From assembly GCA_027484575.1 (NCBI GenBank), contig JAIXSQ010000006.1:1-52769 (forward strand): 52,769 nt of DNA. The letters are read 5' to 3'. Origin of the DNA: Comamonadaceae bacterium (lineage in GTDB: Bacteria > Pseudomonadota > Gammaproteobacteria > Burkholderiales > Burkholderiaceae_C). Position 1 is the first letter of the stretch; every line of letters begins with the position of its first letter. The position numbers were made by a program, and so were the translations under genes. Below, piece by piece: positions 17,415-26,371 of the stretch. The notes beneath the pieces are model-generated. The model had not been told where the DNA came from and did no database searches. It saw only the letters and a program-made list of their open reading frames with translations.

Positions 17415-19017
17415 GGGGGATCTCCTCGAGCGTGCGGCCCACCAGCTCCACCAGCTCCTCGGCGCCGCGCGGCTTGTCGAACACGTGGCGCACGCCCAGC
17501 GCCCGGGCCTCGGCCCTGAGCGCGTCGGTCACGTAGCCCGAGGCCAGGATGACCGGCAGCGCCGGGTGCACCGCGCGCAGCTGCGCGGCCAGCTCGAGCC
17601 CGGAGCAGCCGGGCATGTTGTGGTCGGACACCAGCAGGTCGGGCGGCTGCGGCTGCGCGCGCAGCCAGTCCAGCGCGGCGTGCGGGTCCTGGAAGCCGGT
17701 GACGCGGTAGCCGCGCCCCTGCAGCAGCGCCTGCACCATCAGCACCATGGCCGGGTAGTCGTCCAGGTACACCACGTGCCGGCCGCCGCCCTCGGGCGCG
17801 GGCGTGGGGTTGGCGTGCGCCGGCGGGGGCGGCGCCGGTGTCGCGGCGGCGGCGGGAACAGGCGCCAGGGCCGGGCCCCGCGGCGACTCGGCCAGCGGCA
17901 GCCAGACGCGGAACACGCTGCCCTCGCCGGGGCGGCTGTCCACCGCGATGCGCCCGCCGTGCGCGCGCACGATGCCGTGCACCACGGGCAGCCCCAGTCC
18001 CGTGCCTTCGCCCTTGGGCTTGGTGGTGAAGAAGGGCTCGAAGATGCGTTCCTGCGTGGCCGCGTCCATGCCGCAGCCGTCGTCGGCCACGGAAATGCAG
18101 GCCTGGCCCGCGTCGCGGCCCATGGTTACGGTGATGCGGCCCGGGCGGGCGCCGATCGCCTGCCAGGCGTTGGTGCCCAGGTTCAGCAGCACCTGGCTGA
18201 CCTGGGTCGCGTCGGCCAGCACCCAGGCCGGCTCGGCATCCTCGGCATGCTCCAGCGCGATGCCCGACGGCAGCATGGCCCGCAGCAGCTGCACGGCCTC
18301 GCGCACCAGCGGCTGCAGCGGCTGGCAGGCCAGCTCGCCGGGCTGCTGCCGCGCGAACGACAGGATGCGCCGCACCAGCTCGCGGGCGCGCTGGCCGGCG
18401 CCGGCGATCTCGGCGACGAAGCGCTGCGCCTGTGCATCGGGCGGCAGCGTGTCCTGGGCGAGGCGGGCGTTGCCCAGGATGGCGGCGACGATGTTGTTGA
18501 AGTCGTGCGCGATGCCGCCGGCCAGGGTGCCCAGGGCCTCCATCTTCTGCGACTGGCGCAGCTGCCGCTCCAGCGCCTCGCGCTCCTGCTCGGCGGCCAA
18601 GGCCACGCTCAGGTCGCGCACGGTCAGGCTGTACAGCGGTCCGCCGTCCAGGGCGATGCGCGCCACCGAGGCCTCGGCGGGGAAGGGCGTGCCGTCGTCG
18701 CGGCAGGCCTGCAGCGCGAGCTGGCGCACCAGCACGCCCGCGGCGGGCTCGGCGCGCCCGTCGGCCCGGCGCACGAACTGCAGCGCCTGCGGCAGCCAGC
18801 GCTCCAGGCTGGCGCCCAGCGCCTGCGCGCGGGTGCAGCCGAACATGCGGCTGGCGCCGTGGTTGAACAGCACGACCCGGCCCTCGCGGTCGACGGTGAC
18901 GATGGCGTCGAGGGTGGCGTCGATGACGGCCGCCAGCTGCGACTCGCTGGCGTTGAGCGCGCGTTCGGCCCGCTGCAGCGCCCGCAGCGCGCCGTCGTCG
19001 GGATCCTGCGTTTGCAC
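17407..19017 (-). CDS. PAS-domain hybrid histidine kinase with C-terminal receiver
   Basis: The 536-residue protein has a PAS domain (about 25-140) with VIDATLDAIVTVDREGRVVL, a HisKA-type domain with His171 in LAGGIAHDFNNIVAAI, a HATPase with VLLNLGTNAWQAIG, DDGCGMD and GEGTGLGLPVVHGI, then a Pro/Ala linker. A receiver with Asp466 in LLVSDHNMPGCSG completes it. No membrane helix is present, so it senses a cytoplasmic cue. The start is GTG at 19017, as no in-frame ATG precedes the PAS domain. It follows the MCP gene by 20 bases and runs into the HPt gene. Confidence 0.9.
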   Translation of the reverse strand: MQTQDPDDGALRALQRAERALNASESQLAAVIDATLDAIVTVDREGRVVLFNHGASRMFGCTRAQALGASLERWLPQALQFVRRADGRAEPAAGVLVRQLALQACRDDGTPFPAEASVARIALDGGPLYSLTVRDLSVALAAEQEREALERQLRQSQKMEALGTLAGGIAHDFNNIVAAILGNARLAQDTLPPDAQAQRFVAEIAGAGQRARELVRRILSFARQQPGELACQPLQPLVREAVQLLRAMLPSGIALEHAEDAEPAWVLADATQVSQVLLNLGTNAWQAIGARPGRITVTMGRDAGQACISVADDGCGMDAATQERIFEPFFTTKPKGEGTGLGLPVVHGIVRAHGGRIAVDSRPGEGSVFRVWLPLAESPRGPALAPVPAAAATPAPPPPAHANPTPAPEGGGRHVVYLDDYPAMVLMVQALLQGRGYRVTGFQDPHAALDWLRAQPQPPDLLVSDHNMPGCSGLELAAQLRAVHPALPVILASGYVTDALRAEARALGVRHVFDKPRGAEELVELVGRTLEEIPHA

Positions 19018-19037
19018 GCCGCCTGCCCCGCGCCGCC

Positions 19038-20564
19038 TCAGGCCGGCACCGCGAGCCGCTGGTACACGCCGCAGCCCAGGAACAGCTCGCCCACCTGCAG
19101 CACGTACGACATCTTGGTCTGCACCTGACCGCTGGCCGGGTTGACGATGTCGTACTCGACCCAGCCCGGCGCGCGGCGGGCCTGGCGCACGATGGCGTCC
19201 AGCAGGGCGGCGCCGTCGACGCCGGGGATGTCGTGCACCCGGGTGCCCAGCTTGGCCGGGTTGCCGCCGAAGGCGCGGTAGCAGCCGCCGGCATCCAGCG
19301 CGAACACGTACATGTCGCGGTCGTGGAAGCCGCTGCCCGGCCGGGTCAGCTCGGCCAGCGCCGCCGCCTCGGGCAGCCGATCGAACAAGGTTCGGGCCTT
19401 GCGCACCAGGGCCAGCGCCTCGTCGGCCGTGCCCTGGGGCAGCTGGAAATGCGCCACCGACGACGACAGCGTGGCCGAGCGCTGCTGCAGCAGCTGCGCC
19501 TGGCGCGTGGCCTCGTCGACCATCTCGGCGTTGCGGCGGGTGATGCCGTCCAGGGCCTGCACCGCGTCGGCGATGCGACCCAGCCCGCTGCTCTGGCCGG
19601 CGCTGGCGCCGGAGATGCGGCTGATGCGCTCGGCCATGCCGCGCACGCCCTCGACCACGCCGGCGATGCCGCCGCCGGCCGTGCGGATGCCCTCGACGCC
19701 GCTGTCCACGTGGCGGTTGGACGCCTCGATCAGCTCGCGGATGCGGCCGGCCTCCTCGGCGCTGCGCATGGCCAGGCGGCGCACCTCGCCGGCGACGACC
19801 GCGAAGCCGCGGCCCTGCTCGCCGGCGCGGGCGGCCTCGACGGCCGCATTGAGCGCCAGGATGTTGGTCTGGAAGGCCAGGCCGTCGATCACGCCCACCA
19901 GCTCGCGCATGCGGTGCGCGTCCTGCTGGATGGCCGCCACCGTGGTGACGGCCTGGTCCATCGAGCGGCCGCCGTCCTCGGCGGTCTGCCGCACCTGCGC
20001 GGCCTGGCCGTCGGCCTCGGCCGCATGGCGGGCGTTCTGGTCCACCGTCTGCGCCAGCTGCTGCACGCCGGTGGCGGTCTGCTGCAGACTGCCGGCCTGC
20101 TGCTCGGTGCGCTGGGCCAGTTCGGCGCAGCTGGCGGCCAGTTCGCGGCCGGCCTGCTCGACCAGCGCGGCATTGCTGCGCACGCCGGACACCACGGAGG
20201 ACAGGCTGCCCGTCATGCGCGCGAGCACCGCGCCCAGCTGGGCGATCTCGTCACGGCCCGGCGGCGGCTGCAGCGCCTGCAGGCGGCCCGCCTCGATCTG
20301 CGCCATCTGCGCGAGCAGCCGGCGCAGCCCGCCGATGAAGCCGACGCAGAAGGCCAGCGCCAGCCAGGCCCAGGCCAGCAGGCAGGCCGCACCCAGCGCG
20401 AAGGCGGCGCCGCGGGTGCCCGCGGGCAGCAGCCAGCCGGCCGCGAGTGCGCCGGCGCCGGCGGCGAACAGGAGGCCCAGCAGCACCAGCTTGGCCGGCA
20501 GGGCCAGGCGGGCGAGCAGGGACAGGGCGGGAGCGAGCAGGACGTGAGGGGCGTGCGCGGCCAT
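19038..20564 (-). CDS. Methyl-accepting chemotaxis protein with a C-terminal Cache-like domain
   Basis: The 508-residue protein has two closely spaced membrane helices near the N-terminus (about 20-50 and 53-80) with almost no periplasmic loop. A signalling coiled coil with [20 protein letters not shown] follows. After the coiled coil, about residues 385-505 form a separate domain with [33 protein letters not shown] and a closing strand [14 protein letters not shown]. That pattern is of single-Cache (sCache_2-like) sensors, which are normally periplasmic; here it must be cytoplasmic. It sits 88 bases after the receiver-first kinase gene. The ligand is unknown. Confidence 0.88.
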   Translation of the reverse strand: MAAHAPHVLLAPALSLLARLALPAKLVLLGLLFAAGAGALAAGWLLPAGTRGAAFALGAACLLAWAWLALAFCVGFIGGLRRLLAQMAQIEAGRLQALQPPPGRDEIAQLGAVLARMTGSLSSVVSGVRSNAALVEQAGRELAASCAELAQRTEQQAGSLQQTATGVQQLAQTVDQNARHAAEADGQAAQVRQTAEDGGRSMDQAVTTVAAIQQDAHRMRELVGVIDGLAFQTNILALNAAVEAARAGEQGRGFAVVAGEVRRLAMRSAEEAGRIRELIEASNRHVDSGVEGIRTAGGGIAGVVEGVRGMAERISRISGASAGQSSGLGRIADAVQALDGITRRNAEMVDEATRQAQLLQQRSATLSSSVAHFQLPQGTADEALALVRKARTLFDRLPEAAALAELTRPGSGFHDRDMYVFALDAGGCYRAFGGNPAKLGTRVHDIPGVDGAALLDAIVRQARRAPGWVEYDIVNPASGQVQTKMSYVLQVGELFLGCGVYQRLAVPA

Positions 20565-20652
20565 GGTCGTGGAGGGTTCCAGCCGCCAAGGGTAGGGCGG
20601 GCACGCCGGCGGTGCTGCGCCGAGAAGGCGGGCGAACCCGCCGCTTATCGCT

Positions 20653-21744
20653 TCAGAGCACCGCCCGCACGACCGTGCCGTGGCCGGGGCGGGTGCGGAT
20701 CTGCAGGCGGCCGCCCACGAGCTCGACCCGCTCGATCATCCCGTACAGGCCGACGTTGTGCTCGCCGGGCTGGCCCGACAGCAGGGCCTGCTTGTCGAAG
20801 CCCACGCCATCGTCGGCCACGATCAGGCCGATGCGCCCGCCCGGCAGGAAGTGCAGCCGCACCGCGATGCGGGTCGCGCGCGCATGGCGCACGGTGTTGG
20901 TCAGGGCCTCCTGCACCAGCCGGATCGCGACCGAGGCGGTCTCGTCCAGCTCCTCGGGCTCGCGCCCGCGGGCATCGACCGAGAAGGCCAGCCCGGCCGG
21001 CTCCGCGAAGCGCTGCACCGCGCTGTGCACCGCCGCGACCAGGCCCAGCAGGTCCAGCTGCGCCGGGCGCAGCGAGAACGACAGCGTCTTGACCTGGTTG
21101 ACCGCGCCCTGGGCCATCTCCATCGCGGTGTCGGTGTGGCGGCGGGCGGCCGCGGGGTCGGCGGCGCGCTGCGCGGCATGCAGGTGGATCACCATGCCGG
21201 TGAGCGTCTGGCCCAGGTGGTCGTGCAGCTCGCGCGAGATCACGGTGCGCTCGCGCTCCTGGGCGGCCACCACGCGGGCCGACAGCAGCTTCAGCCGGCG
21301 GTAGGCGGCCTCGAGCTCGCGCGACATGCGCTCCTGCTCGGCGGCGCGGCGCCGCTCGCCCATGACGCGGTCGATGATCTGCGGCAGCGTGCCCAGCTTG
21401 TCCTTGGTGACGTAGTCCTTGGCGCCGCAACGCAGCACGTGCACCGCGGCTTCCTCGCCGATGGCACGCGTGACGACGACCAGCGGGATGGTGGCGCGCC
21501 GGGCCGCGAGGATCTGCAACGCCGCATAGGGCGAGAAGCGCGGCATGTTGAAGTCGCACAGGATCACGTCGTGCTCGTGCTCCAGCGCCTGCGCGAAGGC
21601 GGTGGCCTCGTCCACGCGCTCGAGCCGGTAGCGGCGGCGCGGGTCCGCCCGCTCCAGGGCGAGCCCGAGCAGTTCGACGTCGTCGGGGTTGTCCTCGACG
21701 CACAGCAGCTGGATGACCGGGGGCTCGTCGACTGGCACGGGCAT
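20653..21744 (-). CDS. Receiver-first sensor kinase (REC-HisKA_3-HATPase), second copy
   Basis: The 363-residue protein repeats the architecture of the gene at 14974. Its receiver has Asp64 in [13 protein letters not shown] and Lys114 in YVTKDKL. The NarX-type domain has His174 in [17 protein letters not shown], and the HATPase has [14 protein letters not shown] and ADDGVGFD. No sensor or membrane part is visible. The ATG at 21744 starts the conserved receiver; a longer frame upstream is antisense noise. No response regulator gene adjoins it, so it may work with the LuxR-type regulator at 16044. It is divergent from the small genes at 21908. Confidence 0.9.
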   Translation of the reverse strand: MPVPVDEPPVIQLLCVEDNPDDVELLGLALERADPRRRYRLERVDEATAFAQALEHEHDVILCDFNMPRFSPYAALQILAARRATIPLVVVTRAIGEEAAVHVLRCGAKDYVTKDKLGTLPQIIDRVMGERRRAAEQERMSRELEAAYRRLKLLSARVVAAQERERTVISRELHDHLGQTLTGMVIHLHAAQRAADPAAARRHTDTAMEMAQGAVNQVKTLSFSLRPAQLDLLGLVAAVHSAVQRFAEPAGLAFSVDARGREPEELDETASVAIRLVQEALTNTVRHARATRIAVRLHFLPGGRIGLIVADDGVGFDKQALLSGQPGEHNVGLYGMIERVELVGGRLQIRTRPGHGTVVRAVL

Positions 21745-21907
21745 TGGTGTTCTTCTAGGCCGGCACAGTGTAGCCGCGCCGCCCATGGCCCCGGCTCGCC
21801 CATGCGGGCTTGGGGAATCGGCCAGTGCCGCCTTAGTCGAACGCCCTAAGGGCCCGGGGTGCCCGGCTCCTACGCTCTGACCCATCGCACAGCCCGGAGA
21901 CCGCGCC

Positions 21908-22099
21908 ATGTATGCACCGCCCGCCGAACGCCAAGCCCCGCACATGCCTGCCGCGGCGGCCGCCGCCGTGCGGCTGCCCGGCATCGACGACTTCGACGAG
22001 GGCCCGGGCCTGCTGGCCAGCCGTGCCTTCTGGCTGGGCGGCCTGTTCTCCGTGATGGCCTGGTCCGGCGCGGTGGCGCTGGTCCTGCGCTGGTTCTGA
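21908..22099 (+). CDS. Small membrane protein, MYAPP-type, first copy
   Basis: A 63-residue unrecognised protein. The N-terminus MYAPPAERQAPHMP is followed by an Ala-rich stretch, an acidic IDDFDEGPG, and one clear membrane helix at the C-terminus (FWLGGLFSVMAWSGAVALVL). The ATG is preceded by GGAGACC. The next gene, 22 bases on, has the same first five residues and similar opening bases, and both lie before a pair of strong hairpins at 22345-22405. This arrangement argues for a real two-gene unit rather than chance frames. Function unknown. Confidence 0.6.
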   Translation: MYAPPAERQAPHMPAAAAAAVRLPGIDDFDEGPGLLASRAFWLGGLFSVMAWSGAVALVLRWF

Positions 22100-22121
22100 T
22101 CCTCCAACCCGGGAGCCGACC

Positions 22122-22322
22122 ATGTACGCACCGCCCGAAGACCGCAGCCACCCCCTGCTGATGCAGCTGGCCCGCCTGGGCGCCGCCCCGGCCCGTGCCG
22201 CCGCGCCGTTCGCCAGCCAGCTGGCCGCCGCGCATGCCGACCTGCGCCAGGCCGTCGCCCGTCCCGCCGCGGCCGCCGGCCTGTCGCGCACCAGCCGCCT
22301 GCGCGCCATCGCGCTGGGCTGA
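22122..22322 (+). CDS. Small Ala-rich protein, MYAPP-type, second copy
   Basis: A 66-residue unrecognised protein that begins MYAPPEDRSH, matching the preceding gene over its first residues and then diverging into an Ala/Arg-rich amphipathic sequence without a membrane helix (AQLAAAHADLRQAVARPAAA). It ends TSRLRAIALG. A good ribosome-binding region (CCGGGAGCC) precedes the ATG. The shared start suggests either a common signal or a duplicated translation-initiation region. Function unknown; overexpression or interaction data would be needed to say more. Confidence 0.55.
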   Translation: MYAPPEDRSHPLLMQLARLGAAPARAAAPFASQLAAAHADLRQAVARPAAAAGLSRTSRLRAIALG

Positions 22323-22344
22323 GCCGCCCGCCGTCCTCCCTCCC

Positions 22345-22405
22345 GCGCGCCGGCCCCGCCGGCGCGCCACCGAGGCCCGCCATGCCCCGCGCATGGCGGG
22401 CCTCG
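22345..22405 (+). terminator. Two tandem strong hairpins after the MYAPP genes
   Basis: The first hairpin pairs GCGCGCCGGC (22345-22354) with its exact complement at 22358-22367 around CCC. The second pairs CGAGGCCCGCCATG (22371-22384) with its exact complement at 22392-22405 around seven bases, a perfect 14-pair stem. No T-run follows, as is common in very GC-rich genomes. They end the small-gene unit, and could also attenuate transcription into the acetyltransferase gene starting at 22497. Confidence 0.6.
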
Positions 22406-22496
22406 CCGCTTGCGGGCCGCGCGCTTGACGCGCCGCAACCGCGACCGCGCCGCGGCGGCGAAGATGCGGGCCTTGCCCTGGCCACCGGAGGTCCCG

Positions 22497-25142
22497 TTGA
22501 GCGTCCGCCACCTCGAAGCCCTGTTCCAGCCCGCCAGCGTGGCGGTGATCGGCGCGTCCGAGCGGCCCGGCTCGGTGGGCGCGGTGGTCTGGGACAACCT
22601 GCGCCAGGGCGGCTACGCCGGCGCCCTGTGGCCGGTGAACCTGCGCGGCACGCTGCATGGCCAGCCGGTGGCCGCGCGGGTGCAGGACCTGCCCGGCGTG
22701 CCGGACCTGGTGGTGGTGTGCACGCCGGCGGCCACCGTGCCCGGCCTGGTCGCGGACTGCGGCCGGCTGGGCGTGCGGGCCGCGGTGGTGCTGACCGCGG
22801 GCCTGCGGGCGCCCGCGCCGGGCGGGGGCACGCTGGAGCAGGCGATGCTCGCGGCCGCCCGGCCGCACCTGCTGCGCATCCTCGGGCCCAACTGCCTGGG
22901 GCTGCTGGTGCCGGGCATCGGCCTGAACGCGAGCTTCGCGCCCTCGGGCGGCCTGCCGGGGCAGCTGGCCTTCGTTACGCAGTCGGGTGCGCTGGCCACG
23001 GCCATGCTCGATTGGGCCGGCGCGCGCGGGATCGGCTTCTCGCACTACGTCTCGCTGGGGGACAGCGCCGACGTCGATGTCGGTGACATGCTCGACTGGC
23101 TGGCCAGCGATGCGGGCACGCGGGCGATCCTGCTGTACGTGGAGTCGGTGCGGCAGGCGGCCAAGTTCATGTCGGCCGCGCGGGCGGCCAGCCGCAACAA
23201 GCCGGTCATCCTGGTCAAGGCCGGCCGCCGGGCGGCGGGCGCGCGTGCCGCGGCCTCGCACACCGGCGCGATGGCCGGCTCCGACGCGGTGTTCGACGCC
23301 GCCGTGCGCCGCGCGGGCATGCTGCGGGTGGACACGCTGGAGGGGCTGTTCGACGCCGCGCAGACGCTGGCCCGGGTGCGGCACTGGCGCGGGCCCCGGC
23401 TGGCCATCCTGACCAACGGCGGCGGGGCCGGCGTGCTGGCCGCCGATGCGCTCGAGGCCGACGCGCTGGCGACGCTCGCACCCGCCACGCTGGCGCGGCT
23501 GGATGCCTGCCTGCCGGCGACCTGGTCGCGCGGCAACCCGGTGGACATCATCGGCGACGCCCCCGTGCAGCGCTACCTGGACGCGCTGGCGGTGCTGCTG
23601 GACGCGCCCGAGGTCGACGGCGTGCTGTTCATGCATGCGCCCACGGCCATCGTGCCGGCGCCGGCCATCGCGCAGGCGGCGCTGCCGCAGCTGCGTGCGG
23701 CGGGCAAGCCGGTGCTGGCCTGCTGGCTGGGCGGCGCGGCGGTGCGCGAGGCCGCCCTGGCCTGCGAGCGTGCGGGCATCGCCACCTTCGACACGCCCGA
23801 GCGCGCCGCGGCCGGCTGGCAGCAGCTGGTGCGCTGGCAGGCCGCGCAGCAGGCGCTGCTGCAGCTGCCCGACGCACGGCCGGCGGCGGCGCCGCCCGAC
23901 ACCGCCGCCGCGGCCGCGCTGCTGCAGGCGGCGCTGGACGCGGGCACCACCTGGCTGCCGGCGCATGCGGTGGCGACGCTGCTGGGCCACTACGGCATCC
24001 CGATGGTGGCGACCCGGTTCGCCGCCGATCCCGAGGCGGCCGCCGCCCTGGCCGAGGCCATCGGCGGCCCGGTGGCGCTGAAGATCCAGTCGCCCGAGGT
24101 GGTGCACAAATCCGAGGCCGGTGGCGTCGCGCTCGGCCTGCAGGGCGCGGCGCAGGTGCGGGCCGCGGCGCTGGCCATGCGCGAGACGGTGGCGCGCCGC
24201 GTGCCGGGCGCGCGCATCGACGGCTGGACGGTGCAGGCCATGGCGCAGCGACCGGGCGCCTGGGAGTTGATCGCGGGCATCGCCGACGACCCGGTGTTCG
24301 GCCCGGTGGTGCTGTTCGGCGAGGGCGGCACGGCCGTCGAGGTGCGGCACGACCGCGCGCTGGCCCTGCCGCCGCTGAACGAGCCGCTCGCGCGCGACCT
24401 GGTGGCGCGCACGCGTGTCGCGGCGCTGCTGGCGGGCTTCCGCGACCGGCCGCCGGTGGACGAGGCGGCGTTGCTCGGGCTGCTGCAGCGGGTGTCGGCG
24501 CTGGCCGCCGAGCAGCCGCTGCTGGCCGAGCTCGACCTCAATCCGGTGCTGGCCGATGCCGACGGCGTGCTGGTGGTCGATGCCCGCGTGCGCCTGCGCC
24601 AGCCGCTGCCGGGCGAAGGCTCGCGGCTGGCGCTGCGGCCGTACCCGCGCGAGCTCGAGGGCGTGCTGCCGGTGGGCGGCGAGCTGCTGCCGGTGCGGCC
24701 GATCCGTCCCGAGGACGGCGCGCGGCTGGCCCGGCTGTACGCCAACGCCAGCGATGCCGACCGGCGCCTGCGCTTCTTCCTCACGCGGCGCGAGGTGCCT
24801 GCCTCGGAGCTGGCCCGCTACTGCCAGATCGACTACGCCCGGGAGATGACCTTCGTCGCGCTGGACGGCCAGGCGCTGGCCGGCGAGGTGCGCGCGGTCT
24901 GCGACCCCGACAACGAGGTCGCCGAGTTCGCCGTGCTGGTGGCCGGGCCGTGGCAGCGCCGCGGGCTGGGTACGGCGCTGCTCGGCCGCATGGTCGACCA
25001 CCTGCGCCAGCGGGGCACGGCGGTGCTGCTGGGCGAGTGCCTGGAGGACAACCACGGCATGGCCGCCCTGGCGCGCCGGCTGGGCTTCGAGGTGCGGCCG
25101 TCGGCCGACGGCCTGCTGGCCCTGCGCCTGGCGCTGCGCTGA
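22497..25142 (+). CDS. patZ: Pat/PatZ-type protein lysine acetyltransferase (acyl-CoA ligase-like plus GNAT)
   Basis: The 881-residue product has a CoA-binding domain (LEALFQPASVAVIGAS), a succinyl-CoA-ligase-like region with ILGPNCLGL and VTQSGALATAMLDWA, an ATP-grasp region with GGPVALKIQSPEVVHKSEAG, and a C-terminal GNAT domain (about 725-881) with acetyl-CoA-binding QRRGLGTALLGRM. Size and order match PatZ/YfiQ, which acetylates acetyl-CoA synthetase and other proteins. TTG at 22497 is taken as start because CCGGAGG lies just upstream and the conserved fold begins there. His255 in SHTGAMAG aligns with the phosphorylated His of ADP-forming acetyl-CoA synthetases, so ligase activity may remain. 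Confidence 0.87.
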   Translation: MSVRHLEALFQPASVAVIGASERPGSVGAVVWDNLRQGGYAGALWPVNLRGTLHGQPVAARVQDLPGVPDLVVVCTPAATVPGLVADCGRLGVRAAVVLTAGLRAPAPGGGTLEQAMLAAARPHLLRILGPNCLGLLVPGIGLNASFAPSGGLPGQLAFVTQSGALATAMLDWAGARGIGFSHYVSLGDSADVDVGDMLDWLASDAGTRAILLYVESVRQAAKFMSAARAASRNKPVILVKAGRRAAGARAAASHTGAMAGSDAVFDAAVRRAGMLRVDTLEGLFDAAQTLARVRHWRGPRLAILTNGGGAGVLAADALEADALATLAPATLARLDACLPATWSRGNPVDIIGDAPVQRYLDALAVLLDAPEVDGVLFMHAPTAIVPAPAIAQAALPQLRAAGKPVLACWLGGAAVREAALACERAGIATFDTPERAAAGWQQLVRWQAAQQALLQLPDARPAAAPPDTAAAAALLQAALDAGTTWLPAHAVATLLGHYGIPMVATRFAADPEAAAALAEAIGGPVALKIQSPEVVHKSEAGGVALGLQGAAQVRAAALAMRETVARRVPGARIDGWTVQAMAQRPGAWELIAGIADDPVFGPVVLFGEGGTAVEVRHDRALALPPLNEPLARDLVARTRVAALLAGFRDRPPVDEAALLGLLQRVSALAAEQPLLAELDLNPVLADADGVLVVDARVRLRQPLPGEGSRLALRPYPRELEGVLPVGGELLPVRPIRPEDGARLARLYANASDADRRLRFFLTRREVPASELARYCQIDYAREMTFVALDGQALAGEVRAVCDPDNEVAEFAVLVAGPWQRRGLGTALLGRMVDHLRQRGTAVLLGECLEDNHGMAALARRLGFEVRPSADGLLALRLALR

Positions 25143-25272
25143 GCGCCCCGCGGCGCGGCGCACCGCATCCATGGCCGGCCCGTTCGGGCCAGGCCCGCCC
25201 CGGTGTCCGGGGCGCCGGCCGACACCCGCCACCGCCTGCCCGGCCCCAGAGTCGGGTGCAAGGAGTGGCGCG

Positions 25273-26052
25273 ATGGAAGCGAGCAGGCAGAGCGGTCCCT
25301 GGCAGGAGCCTTTCGGCATCCAGTTCTACCGAGGGACGCAGGAGCAACTGGTGGAGACCTTGCTGCGGCGGGTGACCTGGCCGTTCGGCTACGTGGTCAC
25401 GCCGAACGTGGACCATGTGGTGCACCTGCAGCGGCATGCCGCCCTGCGCCAGGCCTACGACCACGCGTTCGAGCGCGTCTGCGACAGCCGCGTGCTGGCG
25501 CCGCTGCTGCAGTCGCTGGGCGCGCCGGTGCCCGAGGTGATCCCCGGCAGCGAGCTGACCCTGCGCCTGCTGCACGAAGCGGACCGCCGGATGCTGAAGG
25601 TGGCGCTGGTGGGCAGCAACGCGGCTGAGGCCGCGCGGCTGGCCGACCTGTACCCCGGCATGGAACTGGTGCACCACGACCCGCCCATGGGCTTCATCGA
25701 CCGGCCGCACGAGGTGCAGGCCTGCCTGGATTTCGTCTACGCCCAGCAGGCGCACTTGGTGCTGCTGGCGGTGGGCAGCCCGCGCCAGGAGATCCTGGCC
25801 CACCGCATCGACCCCGCACGCTGCAGCGGCGTGGGCCTGTGCATCGGCGCGTCGGTGCGCTTCGCGGTGGGCACGCTGCGGCGCGCGCCGCGCTGGATGC
25901 AGCAGGCCCGGCTCGAATGGCTGCACCGCATGCTCACCGAGCCGCGCCGCCTGGCCAAGCGGTACATCGCCGACGCCTGGCACATCCTGCCGATCTACCT
26001 GCGCGAACGCCGCGCGGCCGCGGCCCGCCGCATCGGCGCCGTCGCCCGCTGA
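25273..26052 (+). CDS. WecG/TagA/CpsF-family glycosyltransferase
   Basis: The 259-residue protein shows the family signatures: VVTPNVDHVVHLQ near the N-terminus, VGSPRQEILAHRI in the middle, GLCIGASVRFAVGTLRRAPRW, and the C-terminal QARLEWLHRMLTEPRRLAKRY. Members transfer N-acetylmannosamine or its uronic acid, or other sugars, to lipid-linked acceptors in cell-surface polysaccharide synthesis. No other polysaccharide genes are nearby, so the substrate is open. The ATG at 25273 is preceded by AGGAG eight bases upstream. Its last helix is basic and probably touches the inner membrane. Confidence 0.88.
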   Translation: MEASRQSGPWQEPFGIQFYRGTQEQLVETLLRRVTWPFGYVVTPNVDHVVHLQRHAALRQAYDHAFERVCDSRVLAPLLQSLGAPVPEVIPGSELTLRLLHEADRRMLKVALVGSNAAEAARLADLYPGMELVHHDPPMGFIDRPHEVQACLDFVYAQQAHLVLLAVGSPRQEILAHRIDPARCSGVGLCIGASVRFAVGTLRRAPRWMQQARLEWLHRMLTEPRRLAKRYIADAWHILPIYLRERRAAAARRIGAVAR

Positions 26053-26112
26053 GGCCGGCCGGCGCGCCGGGCGCGCGGGGACGGGATGCGACAATCGCGC
26101 CCGCCGTCACGG

Positions 26113-26189
26113 CTGCCCGTAGCTCAACCGGATAGAGCAGCTGCCTTCTAAGCAGCAGGTCGGGGGTTCGAGTCCCTCCGGGCAGGCCA
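26113..26189 (+). tRNA. tRNA-Arg (anticodon UCU)
   Basis: The acceptor stem CTGCCCG pairs perfectly with CGGGCAG. The D stem is GCTC/GAGC, the anticodon stem GCTGC/GCAGC around loop CTTCTAA (anticodon TCT, reading AGA), and the T stem GGGGG/CCCTC has one G-T pair around TTCGAGT. The discriminator is G and the CCA is encoded (26187-26189). AGA is a rare codon in a genome this GC-rich, so this is a minor tRNA. Confidence 0.97.
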
Positions 26190-26206
26190 GGCCTCACCGC
26201 GAGGCC
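26190..26206 (+). terminator. Short hairpin after tRNA-Arg
   Basis: GGCCTC and GAGGCC pair around ACCGC directly after the CCA end. A pyrimidine-rich stretch (CCTGCCTCCCTTCCC) follows about 10 bases on. It is a plausible terminator of the tRNA transcript, though short. Confidence 0.45.
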
Positions 26207-26371
26207 GCACGCCCTGCCTCCCTTCCCGTCACGCCCGCCCGCCCGGCCATCGCGCATGGCCTGGCTGAGCCATGGCACGGCGCCAATGGCCGAGCCAGAC
26301 TGTGTCGCATCCCCGGGGCCGACCGCGGATGCGGCAGGGATTGCGGGGCAACCTTGAACGGGAGGCGTGCG

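Noticed and set aside
21870..25319. A 1149-codon open frame antisense to the acetyltransferase gene
   Set aside because: Same reason: a composition shadow of a conserved gene on the other strand.
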